Source: Chryseobacterium arachidis (GTDB taxonomy: Bacteria > Bacteroidota > Bacteroidia > Flavobacteriales > Weeksellaceae). From it: a stretch of DNA of 64,000 nt. Positions within the stretch are counted from its first letter, which is position 1. The number at the start of each line of letters is the position of its first letter. A program made the translations under genes and the position numbers. Where the stretch lies: positions 1-64,000 of the forward strand of contig NZ_FQUT01000019.1 of NCBI RefSeq assembly GCF_900129245.1, written 5' to 3'. Positions 36,242 through 45,504 of the stretch are shown piece by piece. The notes under the pieces are model-generated. The model was given only the letters and a program-made list of their open reading frames with translations. It was not told where the DNA came from and did not search any database.

Positions 36242-36263
36242 GAAAATAATTAATTCACAATAC

Positions 36264-36299
36264 AAAACCCGCATCAACACAGATTGTTGCGGGTTTTTC
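36264..36299 (+). terminator. Terminator after secA
   Basis: AACCCGCA/TGCGGGTT stem, T-rich tail. Confidence 0.88.
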
Positions 36300-36367
36300 T
36301 TATTTATTGTATAATAATTATATGATAAATATCAATCCTATTTCTAATTTAGAATAATTAAAAACAA

Positions 36368-36375
36368 TATCTTTG
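36368..36375 (+). promoter_or_regulatory. -7 box of the siderophore receptor gene
   Basis: TATCTTTG, 17 bases before the ATG at 36393. No clear -33 element, so an activator or iron-dependent control is possible. The same box (TATCTTTG) precedes the PepSY gene at 42125. Confidence 0.5.
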
Positions 36376-36392
36376 CAGAAATTTTGACTTTC

Positions 36393-38618
36393 ATGAAAAA
36401 TGTACTGATCTGTGCCTCATTGTTGGGTTCTATGTTAACTTTTGCTCAGGAAAAAGATACGATTAAATCAAACGATATTGAAGAAGTCGTTGTAAACGGA
36501 AAATACTACAAAAAATATATTGAAAAAGAAGGCTCATCCTCTATGCGCTTAGACGAAGAGTTGATTAAAATCCCTCAAAATGTATCTATCATCACAAACA
36601 GAGCATTAGAAGACCAACAGGTAACGACTCTGAGTGACGGCGTACTTAGAAATGTAGCAGGAGCACAAAGATTAGAGCACTGGGGAGACATGTATACCAG
36701 AGTAAATATGAGAGGATCCAGAGCAGCTGCTTTCATGAACGGTGTAAATGTTACTTCAAACTGGGGACCGCTGAGTGAAGATATGTCTTTTGTAGATCAT
36801 ATTGAATTTATTAAAGGCCCATCCGGATTTTTAATGTCTAACGGCGAACCTAGCGGGATTTACAATATTGTAACGAAAAAACCTACAGGACAATCTTTGA
36901 ACGGTTCAGCGAGAGTAACGCTTGGAAGTTTCAATATGTACAGAGGTGAAACCGATATTGATACAGAAATTACTGACAAGGTAGCGTTCAGATTAAATTT
37001 AATGGCTCAGAACAAAAATAGCTTCAGAGATTATGAATTTAATGACAGATATATTATTAACCCTTCAGTAAAGGTAAATCTTACCGATAAAACAACTTTA
37101 ACCGCAGAATATATTTATCAAAGAGCTAAAATGTCTGAAGTAGGTTCTGCGTATGTATTCAGCTATGACGGTTATGCAACAAGACCAGTTTCTTACACTG
37201 CTACAGACCCAGGCATTGAACCAACAAAGGTTGACAATAATACAGTAAATGTTAATTTACAACATAAATTCAATGACAATTGGAAATTAACTTCTCAGTT
37301 AACGTATGTAAATGAATATACGATGGGAAGCAATCTTTGGCCAAGCAACTTCGTAGGAAATTATATGATCCGTCGTTTAGGATATTGGGAAGCAGACAAC
37401 ACGATGAAGTTTGGACAAGTATTCCTGAACGGTTATGTAAAAACCGGAGCAGTAAGTCACAAGATTTTGACAGGTCTAGATTTAGGAAGCAAAAAGTATA
37501 TGGCAGATTGGTCTCAGGGATACAATTTGGATATGTTTAATGCGAATGGAGACTACAGACCTGCTACTTCAACTGACCCGGGAAATACAGTTGCCGACTA
37601 TAATTATTGGTATAACCTCAACACCAATAACTATGATATTAATGGGACAGGGGCATATTATGGCCCAAACAATTCATCAACTTATGTTCCTTTTGATAAA
37701 ACAAAACCACTTTCAGTAAGAGCAGGAGCAGGAAGTACTATCGACCAAAACTATACAGGTTTGTATTTACAGGATGAGCTAGGATTTTTAGACGATAAAT
37801 TAAGACTTACCCTTGCTGCACGTTATACCAATGTAAAGGAAAACAACTATGGAACAAAATCCGAAGCAGATAAAATCACACCGCGTGTTGGTATAAGCTA
37901 TTCTATTGACGAAAGTATGTCCGTTTATGGTTTGTATGATCAGTCATTCGTTCCTCAGGCAGCAATCTTCAGAGATGGGAGCACTGTAAAGCCTATTACA
38001 GGAAACAATATGGAGATCGGGGTGAAAAAAGATTGGTTTGGAGGAAAATGGAATACTACATTATCTGCATACAATATTGTTAAAAACAATGCTACGGTAA
38101 ACGATCCTACCAATACACCAAGTGAGCAGTTCTCAATTTTATTGGGAAAAACAAGAGTACAAGGTGTAGAATTTGATTTAAAAGGAGAAATTACAAGAGG
38201 ATTTAATGCCATCTTCAATTATGCTTTCACAGAAAATAAAGTAACAGAGTCTAATGATCCTGCAAATAATCCGGTAGGAATGAGAGTTCCGGGATATGCA
38301 AAGCATACTGCAAACGGATGGCTAAACTATACATTCGTTGATGGAGCTTTAGAAGGTTTCGGTCTTTCATTCGGTGGAACTTATCTTGCAGACAGAAGCA
38401 CTTGGGCATGGGCAAATGCCGGTACACAAAGAGATTTGGATGATTATGTAAAATTCGATGCCGGTCTTTCTTGGGAAAACACAAAATTCAGAGTAGGATT
38501 GAATGTATTTAATGTTTTCAACAGATACCTTTACTCAGGGTCTCCTTATGGAAACTACTACTATTACCAGGCTGAAGCTCCGAGAAACTTCAGATTATCA
38601 ATCGGATATAAATTCTAA
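36393..38618 (+). CDS. TonB-dependent siderophore receptor
   Basis: The ATG at 36393 (MKNVLICASLLGSMLTFAQ) is chosen over an upstream TTG because it gives a clean signal peptide. 741 residues. The plug domain starts near VNGKYYKKYIEKEGSSSM, with IPQNVSIITNRALEDQQ and FIKGPSGFLMSNGEPSG, the family marks of siderophore (FhuE/Fiu-type) receptors. The barrel ends with RNFRLSIGYKF and a terminal Phe. It imports a ferric siderophore across the outer membrane using TonB. Substrate unknown. Followed by PepSY genes, which suggests reduction of the imported iron complex. Confidence 0.92.
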   Translation: MKNVLICASLLGSMLTFAQEKDTIKSNDIEEVVVNGKYYKKYIEKEGSSSMRLDEELIKIPQNVSIITNRALEDQQVTTLSDGVLRNVAGAQRLEHWGDMYTRVNMRGSRAAAFMNGVNVTSNWGPLSEDMSFVDHIEFIKGPSGFLMSNGEPSGIYNIVTKKPTGQSLNGSARVTLGSFNMYRGETDIDTEITDKVAFRLNLMAQNKNSFRDYEFNDRYIINPSVKVNLTDKTTLTAEYIYQRAKMSEVGSAYVFSYDGYATRPVSYTATDPGIEPTKVDNNTVNVNLQHKFNDNWKLTSQLTYVNEYTMGSNLWPSNFVGNYMIRRLGYWEADNTMKFGQVFLNGYVKTGAVSHKILTGLDLGSKKYMADWSQGYNLDMFNANGDYRPATSTDPGNTVADYNYWYNLNTNNYDINGTGAYYGPNNSSTYVPFDKTKPLSVRAGAGSTIDQNYTGLYLQDELGFLDDKLRLTLAARYTNVKENNYGTKSEADKITPRVGISYSIDESMSVYGLYDQSFVPQAAIFRDGSTVKPITGNNMEIGVKKDWFGGKWNTTLSAYNIVKNNATVNDPTNTPSEQFSILLGKTRVQGVEFDLKGEITRGFNAIFNYAFTENKVTESNDPANNPVGMRVPGYAKHTANGWLNYTFVDGALEGFGLSFGGTYLADRSTWAWANAGTQRDLDDYVKFDAGLSWENTKFRVGLNVFNVFNRYLYSGSPYGNYYYYQAEAPRNFRLSIGYKF

Positions 38619-38631
38619 GTATATAAAAACA

Positions 38632-38662
38632 AAAGTTAACCCCTCAAAAGGTTAACTTTTTT
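38632..38662 (+). terminator. Hairpin terminator abutting the PepSY start codon
   Basis: AAAGTTAACC/GGTTAACTTT is a perfect 10-base stem with an 8-base loop and six T after it, ending 4 bases before the ATG of the next gene. It could end the receptor transcript or lower PepSY expression. Confidence 0.85.
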
Positions 38663-38665
38663 CTC

Positions 38666-39865
38666 ATGAAGAAAAAGCATCACCATAAAAAGAAACCTTC
38701 GTTTACAAAAAAATGGTCTGCCAGGCTGCATCTGTGGCTGGGTTTGTCCGTTGGTATTATTGTGTTTGTTGTTTCTTTAACGGGTACGATGTATGTTTTT
38801 AAGGATGAAATCCAGAATCAGCTTAGAAAAGATGTCATTTATGTAAACGCTGAAACAGTTACCCCAAAGCCACTTTCCATTGAAGTGCTGAAAGAGAAAG
38901 TTTCATTAGAAGTTAATGAGAAATTTCCGATCAGTTCGGTTGAAATTCCATTAGACAAAAACAAATCTTACGAATTTCTCTATGTAGAAAAAGATAAAAA
39001 AGCGTGGAACTATTTTGATGAAATAAAAATCAACAAGCTGGTTTACGTTAATCAATATACCGGCGAAATTCTCGGAATTTATAATGAAAAATACGACCTC
39101 TTCCCTATCTTAAAATCCATACACTGGAGTTTATTATTAAAATCGGATTGGGGGAAATATGTGGTCGGGATTCCGGTAGTTTTATTTATCATTCTATTGA
39201 TTACAGGAATTGTCCTTTGGTGGCCGAAGAACAAAAAAGCAAGAAAAGGACGTTTAACATTCGACTGGAAAAATGTAAAGACCTGGAAGCGTAAAAACTA
39301 TGATCTTCACAATATTCTGGGATTCTATACTTCTTTTATTGCTTTATTATTAAGTTTATCGGGAATTTACTTCGCTTATCCTTGGGTGAAAAATGTATTC
39401 AACATTACATTATCCGGATCATGGGAGCTTCCGAAAGAAAAAGAAATAAAATCTCCGGATTCATTATTAGCAAAGAACAGTTCGGTATTTGACATCACCG
39501 CTCAGGAAACAAAAAAAATATACTTATCCTCTTCAAGTTTCAGGATTCCATTAAACGGAAAAAATAAAAAAGGAAAAGAATTGAAAAATATTCCTGTCCT
39601 CATTTATGGTGAAGACGGAAAATTTGCCATCAGAAATCAGCTGGTTTTTGATAAATACTCAGGAAAACTATTAGCCAATAAACCTCATCAAGATCTGACT
39701 AACGCCGAAAAATATGCCAATGCCAATTATGATGTCCATACAGGCTCATACTTCGGAATTGTAGGAAAAATTATCTGGTTTATGGCAGGTTTAATTTGCA
39801 CCTCACTTCCTGTAACAGGCTTTTTGGTATGGTTGGGAAAGAAGAAAAAAGGAACTAAGAAATGA
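38666..39865 (+). CDS. PepSY-associated membrane protein (PiuB/FoxB-like)
   Basis: A 399-residue protein with a His/Lys-rich N-terminus (MKKKHHHKKKPSFTKKW). Four membrane helices lie at about 25-47, 167-187, 217-240 and 371-393. LHLWLGLSVG, IHWSLLLKSDWGKY and the LWWPKN motif after helix 2 are typical. PepSY domains lie in the periplasmic loops. Relatives such as FoxB take part in reductive iron release from siderophores in the inner membrane. The stop overlaps the start of the next receptor gene (ATGA). Paralogue of the gene at 42125. Confidence 0.85.
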   Translation: MKKKHHHKKKPSFTKKWSARLHLWLGLSVGIIVFVVSLTGTMYVFKDEIQNQLRKDVIYVNAETVTPKPLSIEVLKEKVSLEVNEKFPISSVEIPLDKNKSYEFLYVEKDKKAWNYFDEIKINKLVYVNQYTGEILGIYNEKYDLFPILKSIHWSLLLKSDWGKYVVGIPVVLFIILLITGIVLWWPKNKKARKGRLTFDWKNVKTWKRKNYDLHNILGFYTSFIALLLSLSGIYFAYPWVKNVFNITLSGSWELPKEKEIKSPDSLLAKNSSVFDITAQETKKIYLSSSSFRIPLNGKNKKGKELKNIPVLIYGEDGKFAIRNQLVFDKYSGKLLANKPHQDLTNAEKYANANYDVHTGSYFGIVGKIIWFMAGLICTSLPVTGFLVWLGKKKKGTKK

Positions 39866-41976
39866 AAAAAATAATATTATCCGTAGCTATTTTAGCAACG
39901 ATCACAACATTCGCTCAGCAGCAGGATTCTGTACAGGTAAAAGAAGTAGACGAAATTGTTTTAACGGCTTCCAGAAAAAAAGAAAGCATCAAGGAAATTC
40001 CAAGCTCAGTAACCATTGTCGGCCAGAAGCAGATTCAGTCGCAGCTAACGGTAAATTCAGATATTACAAGTATTTTACAATATACGGTTCCGAGTTTGGC
40101 AACAAGTTCAGGACAGACATCAAATACCGGACAAACATTAAGAGGTCGCCAGGTTTTGGTTTTAATTGACGGAATTCCACAGTCTACTCCACTTCGAAAC
40201 GGAGCAAGAGATCTAAGGGTGATCGATCCTTCGGTCATTGAAAGAATTGAAGTCATTAAAGGGGCTTCATCAATTTACGGAAACGGTGCAGACGGGGGTA
40301 TTATCAATTATATTACAAGAAAAAACAGTTCTGATAAGAAAATTTCAGGAATTTCTCAGGTAGGAATCAGCGGGCAGCCCTATGGAGGAACCCTGGGTTT
40401 CAGAGCAAGTCAGTTATTGTCAGGCAAAATCACCAAAAATTTTGATTATGTTGCCTCATTGGCTTATGAAAGAACAGGCTATATGAAAGATGCAGACGGT
40501 GTAAATCTTAGCCCGACTTACAGCACCGCAAAAATGGATAATTACAACGGAATGTTGAAGTTAGGTTACGATATCAATGATAATCAAAGAATTGAAGCTT
40601 CTTATATCGGATATGCCTCAAAATCTGATTTAAATTTAGGTTTGGTCAACGGAAAATATGGAATTAAACCGACCATCGGAGAAGGTGTAGGAAACGGACT
40701 AGAAACGACTCCGCAGGGAACACCAAGAAATCACAATTATAAACTAAGCTACGACAACAAAAACCTTTGGAAAGGAACTGCTTTAAATACCAACCTTTAT
40801 TACCAGGATTTCAGAACGGTATACGGATACAGCAATACTTTTTTAAACGGTGGGCAGTCTAATATTGTTTCTAGAAAAGGAGGGGCAAGACTAAATTTAG
40901 ATACCCAGCTTTGGAATGCTGCAAACTCTCAGGCAGAAATCATTTACGGTTTAGACGTTTTGAATGATAAAACCGCTCAGAAACTTGAAGACGGACGTTT
41001 CTGGACTCCTGAAATGAGCATGACCAACATCGCACCGTTCGCTTTGGTTAAAATTGATTTATTAAAAAAACTGACCATCAAAGGAGGTTTCCGGTACGAA
41101 AATATGAAGGTGGATGTAAGTGATTTCAACACATTGCCAAGAATCAAAAACGACGGAACTTTCCCTAACAGCATTTTTGTGAAAGGTGGAAAACTAGATT
41201 TCAACAGCTTGGTCGGAAATATCGGGGTACGATACAATATCAATCCGCTTGTGAATATTTTCGGAAGCTTTTCTCAGTCTTTCTCAATCAATGAATTAGG
41301 AAGAACATTAAGAGACGCTACAGAAAGCACCATCGACAGAATTGAAACAAAACCGATTATCGTTAATAATTATGAATTAGGGGTAACCGGACAAATCGCC
41401 AAATGGGTAAACTATGAGGTAACTTCTTATGTAAGCACCTCAAAACTGGGCTACTCTTACGCACAGGGGGCCAACAATGCCTTTATCGTACAGAGAGCGC
41501 CAGAAGTGGTTTACGGTGTGGAAGGATTCTTACATTTCACACCTCTTAAATGGATCAATTTCGGAGGAAGCTACAGCTGGATGGAAGGAGTAACTTCACC
41601 GAAAGATGACGGAGACTATTCGACAAAGATCAACAACAGCAGAATTTCTGCCCCGAAAGTTTTGGCTTATGTTCAGGTGAGACCAATTTCATCTTTGTCT
41701 CTTGGGTTGGATATGCTTCATACTTTCGCACAGGACAGATTCGAGCCAAATGCAAAAGGCTTATATGTTTACGGCGAAGGAAGAGTTCCTGAATACACGA
41801 TCTTCAACTTTAAATCAAGCTATGATGTGAATAAAAGCTGGAAAGTATCTCTGGGGATAGAAAATGTTTTCAATAAACTGTATCAGCCTGCCATTGCGTG
41901 GTGGGGAGCCAGAGATGCCGACTTCACCAATTCTTTGGGAATGAGAGGAACGTTCATGGTGGAATATAAATTTTAA
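39862..41976 (+). CDS. TonB-dependent receptor
   Basis: A 704-residue protein with signal peptide MKKIILSVAILATITTFAQ. The TonB box region VDEIVLTASRKKESIKEIPSS is followed by the plug (LRGRQVLVLIDGIPQSTP, VIERIEVIKGASSIYGNGADGG) and a barrel ending MRGTFMVEYKF. Translation is coupled to the preceding PepSY gene, so both act on one ligand, probably a ferric siderophore or haem. It lies between two PepSY paralogues. Confidence 0.92.
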   Translation: MKKIILSVAILATITTFAQQQDSVQVKEVDEIVLTASRKKESIKEIPSSVTIVGQKQIQSQLTVNSDITSILQYTVPSLATSSGQTSNTGQTLRGRQVLVLIDGIPQSTPLRNGARDLRVIDPSVIERIEVIKGASSIYGNGADGGIINYITRKNSSDKKISGISQVGISGQPYGGTLGFRASQLLSGKITKNFDYVASLAYERTGYMKDADGVNLSPTYSTAKMDNYNGMLKLGYDINDNQRIEASYIGYASKSDLNLGLVNGKYGIKPTIGEGVGNGLETTPQGTPRNHNYKLSYDNKNLWKGTALNTNLYYQDFRTVYGYSNTFLNGGQSNIVSRKGGARLNLDTQLWNAANSQAEIIYGLDVLNDKTAQKLEDGRFWTPEMSMTNIAPFALVKIDLLKKLTIKGGFRYENMKVDVSDFNTLPRIKNDGTFPNSIFVKGGKLDFNSLVGNIGVRYNINPLVNIFGSFSQSFSINELGRTLRDATESTIDRIETKPIIVNNYELGVTGQIAKWVNYEVTSYVSTSKLGYSYAQGANNAFIVQRAPEVVYGVEGFLHFTPLKWINFGGSYSWMEGVTSPKDDGDYSTKINNSRISAPKVLAYVQVRPISSLSLGLDMLHTFAQDRFEPNAKGLYVYGEGRVPEYTIFNFKSSYDVNKSWKVSLGIENVFNKLYQPAIAWWGARDADFTNSLGMRGTFMVEYKF

Positions 41977-42099
41977 GTTGATTTATTTTAAAACTCATAT
42001 AAAAATTAGAAGAAAAACCTTTGTTTAACCTTGCGATGAAACAGACAATCACTTCAAGGCACAACAATTTATAAACATTCTAAATAAAAATTAAAATCT

Positions 42100-42107
42100 T
42101 ATCTTTG
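42100..42107 (+). promoter_or_regulatory. -7 box of the second PepSY gene
   Basis: TATCTTTG, 17 bases before the ATG at 42125, the same box and spacing as at 36368-36375. The AT-rich stretch upstream lacks a TTG. Confidence 0.5.
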
Positions 42108-42124
42108 CCGGACTTAAGGAAAAC

Positions 42125-43333
42125 ATGAGGAAAAAGCATCACAAAAAAAAGCCAAGCGTATTTAAAAAATGGACAGGCAAACTGCATTTGTGGTTGGGTT
42201 TGGGCATTGGATTTCTGATCTTCATTATCTCGATTACAGGAGCTTTGTACGTTTTTAAGGACGAAATCGAAAACATTACCCGCAAGGACGTTATTTATCA
42301 TAACGAGCCCAATATCGGGCAGAAGCAGGTTCTGCCAATCCGTGTTTTGGAACGCGCCGTTGTAGAGCAGGTGAAAGAAAAATATCCTGTGCATTGGGTA
42401 AATATTCCGATGGATAAAAAGATGTCTTATCTTTTTTATTGGTACGAGCACGATCCGAAAGGCTGGAATTATTTTGATGAATTTCCGATTTATAAAGCCG
42501 CTTATGTAAACCCTTACAACGGAAAAGTCCTGAGAACGTATGATGAGAAAAACGGATTCTTCCAGATTGTAAAAATGATCCACTGGAGTTATTTACTGAA
42601 GCAGTCCTGGGGAACATATGTAGTCGGAATACCGGTTATCATCTTTGTCATCATGCTGATTTCAGGAATTATTCTTTGGTGGCCGAAAAACAAAGCCGCA
42701 AGAAAACAGCGTTTTTCTTTCAAATGGCAAAATGTAAAAAGCTGGAAAAGAAAAAATTACGACTTACATAATGTCTTAGGATTTTATGCTTCTATCTTTG
42801 CCTTAATCTTCTCAATTACAGGTCTATTCTACGCATTTTTTGTCGTTCAGGCAGCGATGTACTTTGTTTTCTCAGGGGGAAAAACAGCCTATCCCGATTT
42901 TTCATCTATTAAAACAAAAGCACCGATAGAATTAAGAACAGAGGGAACTTTGGATAAGATCAGCAATACGGTTAAAGCAAAATATCCGGATTCTTACGGT
43001 TTCTCTATCGATTTGGGCCACGAACACATGGATGATCATGAACATCCGAATTTTGAGGTTTACGTAAAACACTTATCATATTCTTACCACAAAAGCAGCA
43101 GTCTGATTTTTGATGAAAACTCAGGTGAATTGCTCCACACTCACGATATGAAAGACAAAAATTTCGGAGAAAAAACGGTTGGAGCCAATTATGACATCCA
43201 CGTAGGATCCATTTTAGGGCTTCCTACAAAAATCATCGCTTTCATTGTAAGTTTGATATGTGCCTCATTACCAGTCACTGGCTTTATGATCTGGTGGGGA
43301 AGAAGGAAAAAAAAGACCCTGAAAACGGTCTGA
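42125..43333 (+). CDS. PepSY-associated membrane protein, second paralogue
   Basis: A 402-residue protein sharing the layout of the gene at 38666: N-terminal MRKKHHKKKPSVFKKW, LHLWLGLGIGFLI, ITGALYVFKDEIENITRKD, LWWPKNKAARKQR and the C-terminal SLICASLPVTGFMIWW. Its third periplasmic loop adds a His-rich stretch (LGHEHMDDHEHPNF) absent from the paralogue, which could bind metal. Probably an inner-membrane siderophore-iron reductase or permease. It has its own -7 box. Confidence 0.85.
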   Translation: MRKKHHKKKPSVFKKWTGKLHLWLGLGIGFLIFIISITGALYVFKDEIENITRKDVIYHNEPNIGQKQVLPIRVLERAVVEQVKEKYPVHWVNIPMDKKMSYLFYWYEHDPKGWNYFDEFPIYKAAYVNPYNGKVLRTYDEKNGFFQIVKMIHWSYLLKQSWGTYVVGIPVIIFVIMLISGIILWWPKNKAARKQRFSFKWQNVKSWKRKNYDLHNVLGFYASIFALIFSITGLFYAFFVVQAAMYFVFSGGKTAYPDFSSIKTKAPIELRTEGTLDKISNTVKAKYPDSYGFSIDLGHEHMDDHEHPNFEVYVKHLSYSYHKSSSLIFDENSGELLHTHDMKDKNFGEKTVGANYDIHVGSILGLPTKIIAFIVSLICASLPVTGFMIWWGRRKKKTLKTV

Positions 43334-43417
43334 AATTTTTTTTAAAATAAATGTTGCTTAATCGTCTAATGATACAATCTTTTTTATAATTTTAACCTTT
43401 TAGAATTTTACAACAGA

Positions 43418-44386
43418 ATGTCATTAGTAGATTTGTCAAAACACGTTGCGCTGGGAATTGATATTGGCGGAACGAACACAAAATTTGGAGTGGTAAACCA
43501 CAGAGGGGAAGTTTTGGAAAAAGGTAATATCCGAACGGATGCCTACCCTACTGTAGAAGAATATATTGACGCTTTATACGAAGCAGTTCATCCCCTGATC
43601 AACAGCCACGGAAAAGAGAAAAATTTTGATGGCATAGGAGTAGGAGCTCCCAACGCCAACTACTATACAGGAACCATAGAACAGGCCCCCAATCTTCCGT
43701 GGAAAGGTATTATCCCTTTTGCGGAATTAATGAAGGCTAAATTCGGACTTCCTTGTACCATTACCAATGATGCTAATGCCGCCGCTATCGGTGAAATGCT
43801 TTTCGGAGCAGCTCGAGGAATGAAAGATTTTATCATGATTACTTTGGGAACCGGGGTAGGAAGCGGTATTATTGCAGGGGGTAAACTGATCTACGGACAT
43901 GACGGATTCGCCGGAGAACTGGGTCATACTATTGTAAAACCGGGAGGAAGAAAACACTGGAGCACAGGTTCTGAAGGAAGTTTAGAAGCTTATGCATCTG
44001 CAACGGGAATCGCCATTACAGCAAAGAAAATGAGGGCAGAATTCCCGGAATCTATGCTGAACCAATATCCGGAAGAAGCCATCAATTCTAAAACGGTACA
44101 CGAGTGTGCCCTGAAAGGTGATCCGATCTCAATCGAGGTCTTCAGATATACAGGACAGAAATTAGGGGAAGCATTGGCTAATTTTGTGATGTTTTCTTCA
44201 CCTGAAGCCATCCTTCTGTTTGGTGGCGTAATTAAAGCAGGAGATTTTATTTTAAAGCCCACCAAACTTCACATGGAAAGAAACCTTCTTCCTATTTTCA
44301 GGAACAAAGTAAAATTGGTTTTCAGTGAACTGGACGAAGCAGATGCTGCTATTTTGGGAGCCAGTGCATTGGTTTGGGAAAAGTAA
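43418..44386 (+). CDS. ROK family protein, probable sugar kinase without the zinc motif
   Basis: A 322-residue ROK-fold protein. The phosphate-1 motif is GIDIGGTNTKFGVV, the catalytic region TITNDANAAAIGE, and TLGTGVGSGII binds nucleotide. The usual CxCGxxGCxE zinc site following ELGHTIV is replaced by RKHWSTGSEGSLE, with no cysteines. It may still phosphorylate glucose or another hexose, but the missing zinc makes the assignment as glucokinase uncertain. Single gene with its own terminator. Confidence 0.85.
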   Translation: MSLVDLSKHVALGIDIGGTNTKFGVVNHRGEVLEKGNIRTDAYPTVEEYIDALYEAVHPLINSHGKEKNFDGIGVGAPNANYYTGTIEQAPNLPWKGIIPFAELMKAKFGLPCTITNDANAAAIGEMLFGAARGMKDFIMITLGTGVGSGIIAGGKLIYGHDGFAGELGHTIVKPGGRKHWSTGSEGSLEAYASATGIAITAKKMRAEFPESMLNQYPEEAINSKTVHECALKGDPISIEVFRYTGQKLGEALANFVMFSSPEAILLFGGVIKAGDFILKPTKLHMERNLLPIFRNKVKLVFSELDEADAAILGASALVWEK

Positions 44387-44410
44387 TTGAAAGCTATTTT
44401 AAATGATATT

Positions 44411-44437
44411 GAGCATCCTTTTTAGGGTGCTTTTTTG
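44411..44437 (+). terminator. Terminator after the ROK gene
   Basis: AGCATCC/GGGTGCT stem (one G-T pair), T run. Confidence 0.82.
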
Positions 44438-44533
44438 TTTCTAAAATACTTCACAATGTGAAATTATTGATCACTAAAAATCAAATAAAAATTGTTTAAC
44501 TTGTACTGTATTAAAAACCAAAAAATCATTAAT

Positions 44534-44686
44534 ATGAAAAATCTTAAAGCTTTAAGCAGAAAACAACAAAAAGCAATTTCAGGAGGAGTACAGGGACCTT
44601 GTACCAATTATTGTGTTCCCAAACCTTTATATACAGCAACTTGCGTTAGAGGATGGTGCGTTTACACTCCTGTTGGTCCTGAATAA
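44534..44686 (+). CDS. Double-glycine leader (bacteriocin-like) peptide, 50 residues
   Basis: The start at 44534 is used because MKNLKALSRKQQKAISGG is the family leader; the upstream in-frame extension (to 44492) is not leader-like. The core of 32 residues has four cysteines (23, 27, 37, 42) with Tyr/Pro-rich spacing. It has its own downstream terminator (44712-44748). Third member of the set at 3977 and 20687; no export gene is adjacent. Confidence 0.8.
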   Translation: MKNLKALSRKQQKAISGGVQGPCTNYCVPKPLYTATCVRGWCVYTPVGPE

Positions 44687-44711
44687 AACAGTACAACATT
44701 TAAAATCAATT

Positions 44712-44748
44712 ACAAACAATTTCATTTTTGGGGTTGTTTGTTTTTTTA
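44712..44748 (+). terminator. Terminator after the GG-leader peptide
   Basis: ACAAACAA/TTGTTTGT stem with a 14-base loop and seven T. Confidence 0.82.
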
Positions 44749-44896
44749 CTATCATTTCTAAAATCTATGAATGTGATTTGCGTTTCAAGCTGTAATTAAA
44801 CATACAAATGCAAAACTTTTCCTTATTTTTGATTGGTTTTTTCTCCATTAATATTCCTTACAAGAGAAAATATTTAAATACAATAATCAACTTAGA

Positions 44897-45451
44897 ATGG
44901 ATAACAATAATTTAGAACAGATCACTTTCGGAGGCGGATGTTTTTGGTGTGTGGAAAGCTGTTTCAATATGCTGAAAGGAGTACAATCTGCCATTTCGGG
45001 ATATTCCGGAGGGCATAAAGACAATCCGACCTATGAAGAGGTATGCACCGGAGAAACCGGACATGCAGAAGTAGTACAGATCACATACGATCCGGCAGTT
45101 ATTTCTTATGAACAGCTGATGGATGTTTTCTTTTTCCTTCACGATCCTACCCAACTGAACAGACAGGGAAATGACATCGGAACACAGTACCGTTCTGTAA
45201 TTTATTATAAAGATGAAGCTGAAAAAGCAAAAGCAGAACAGGCCATCAAAACGTCTCAGGAATCCGGAAGATGGCAGGGAACGTACGTAACGGAGCTTAC
45301 AAAATTTGATATTTTCTGGCCAGCCGAGCAATATCATCAGGGATATTATAATGAAAACCCGACACAGCCCTATTGCAGCGCTGTCGTGGGTCCTAAAATC
45401 CAGAAGTTTAAAAAACATTTCGGAGAATTGGGAATGCTAAACCAAGCATAA
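44897..45451 (+). CDS. msrA: Peptide-methionine (S)-S-oxide reductase
   Basis: A 184-residue protein. ITFGGGCFWCVES carries the catalytic Cys15, and GYSGGHKDNPTYEEVCTGETGHAEVVQ is the conserved follow-on. QYRSVIYY and FWPAEQYHQGYY complete the MsrA fold. It repairs oxidised methionine. There is no fused MsrB domain and no signal peptide, so it is cytoplasmic. Confidence 0.97.
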   Translation: MDNNNLEQITFGGGCFWCVESCFNMLKGVQSAISGYSGGHKDNPTYEEVCTGETGHAEVVQITYDPAVISYEQLMDVFFFLHDPTQLNRQGNDIGTQYRSVIYYKDEAEKAKAEQAIKTSQESGRWQGTYVTELTKFDIFWPAEQYHQGYYNENPTQPYCSAVVGPKIQKFKKHFGELGMLNQA

Positions 45452-45468
45452 CCTTTACAACCCTGAAA

Positions 45469-45504
45469 ACAAAAAGCGAAGAGAGCAATCCCTTCGCTTT
45501 TTTT
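45469..45504 (+). terminator. Terminator after msrA
   Basis: AAAGCGAAG...CTTCGCTTT stem with a 13-base loop and T run. Confidence 0.85.

Noticed and set aside
36335..36366. AT-rich stretch before the siderophore receptor as a Fur box
   Set aside because: It has TTTAGAATAATTAAAA, but the palindrome is weak and one AT-rich stretch in this genome is not evidence.
42080..42583. 167-codon antisense ORF inside the second PepSY gene
   Set aside because: The PepSY protein has clear family motifs; the reverse frame is low-complexity and hydrophobic by complement only.
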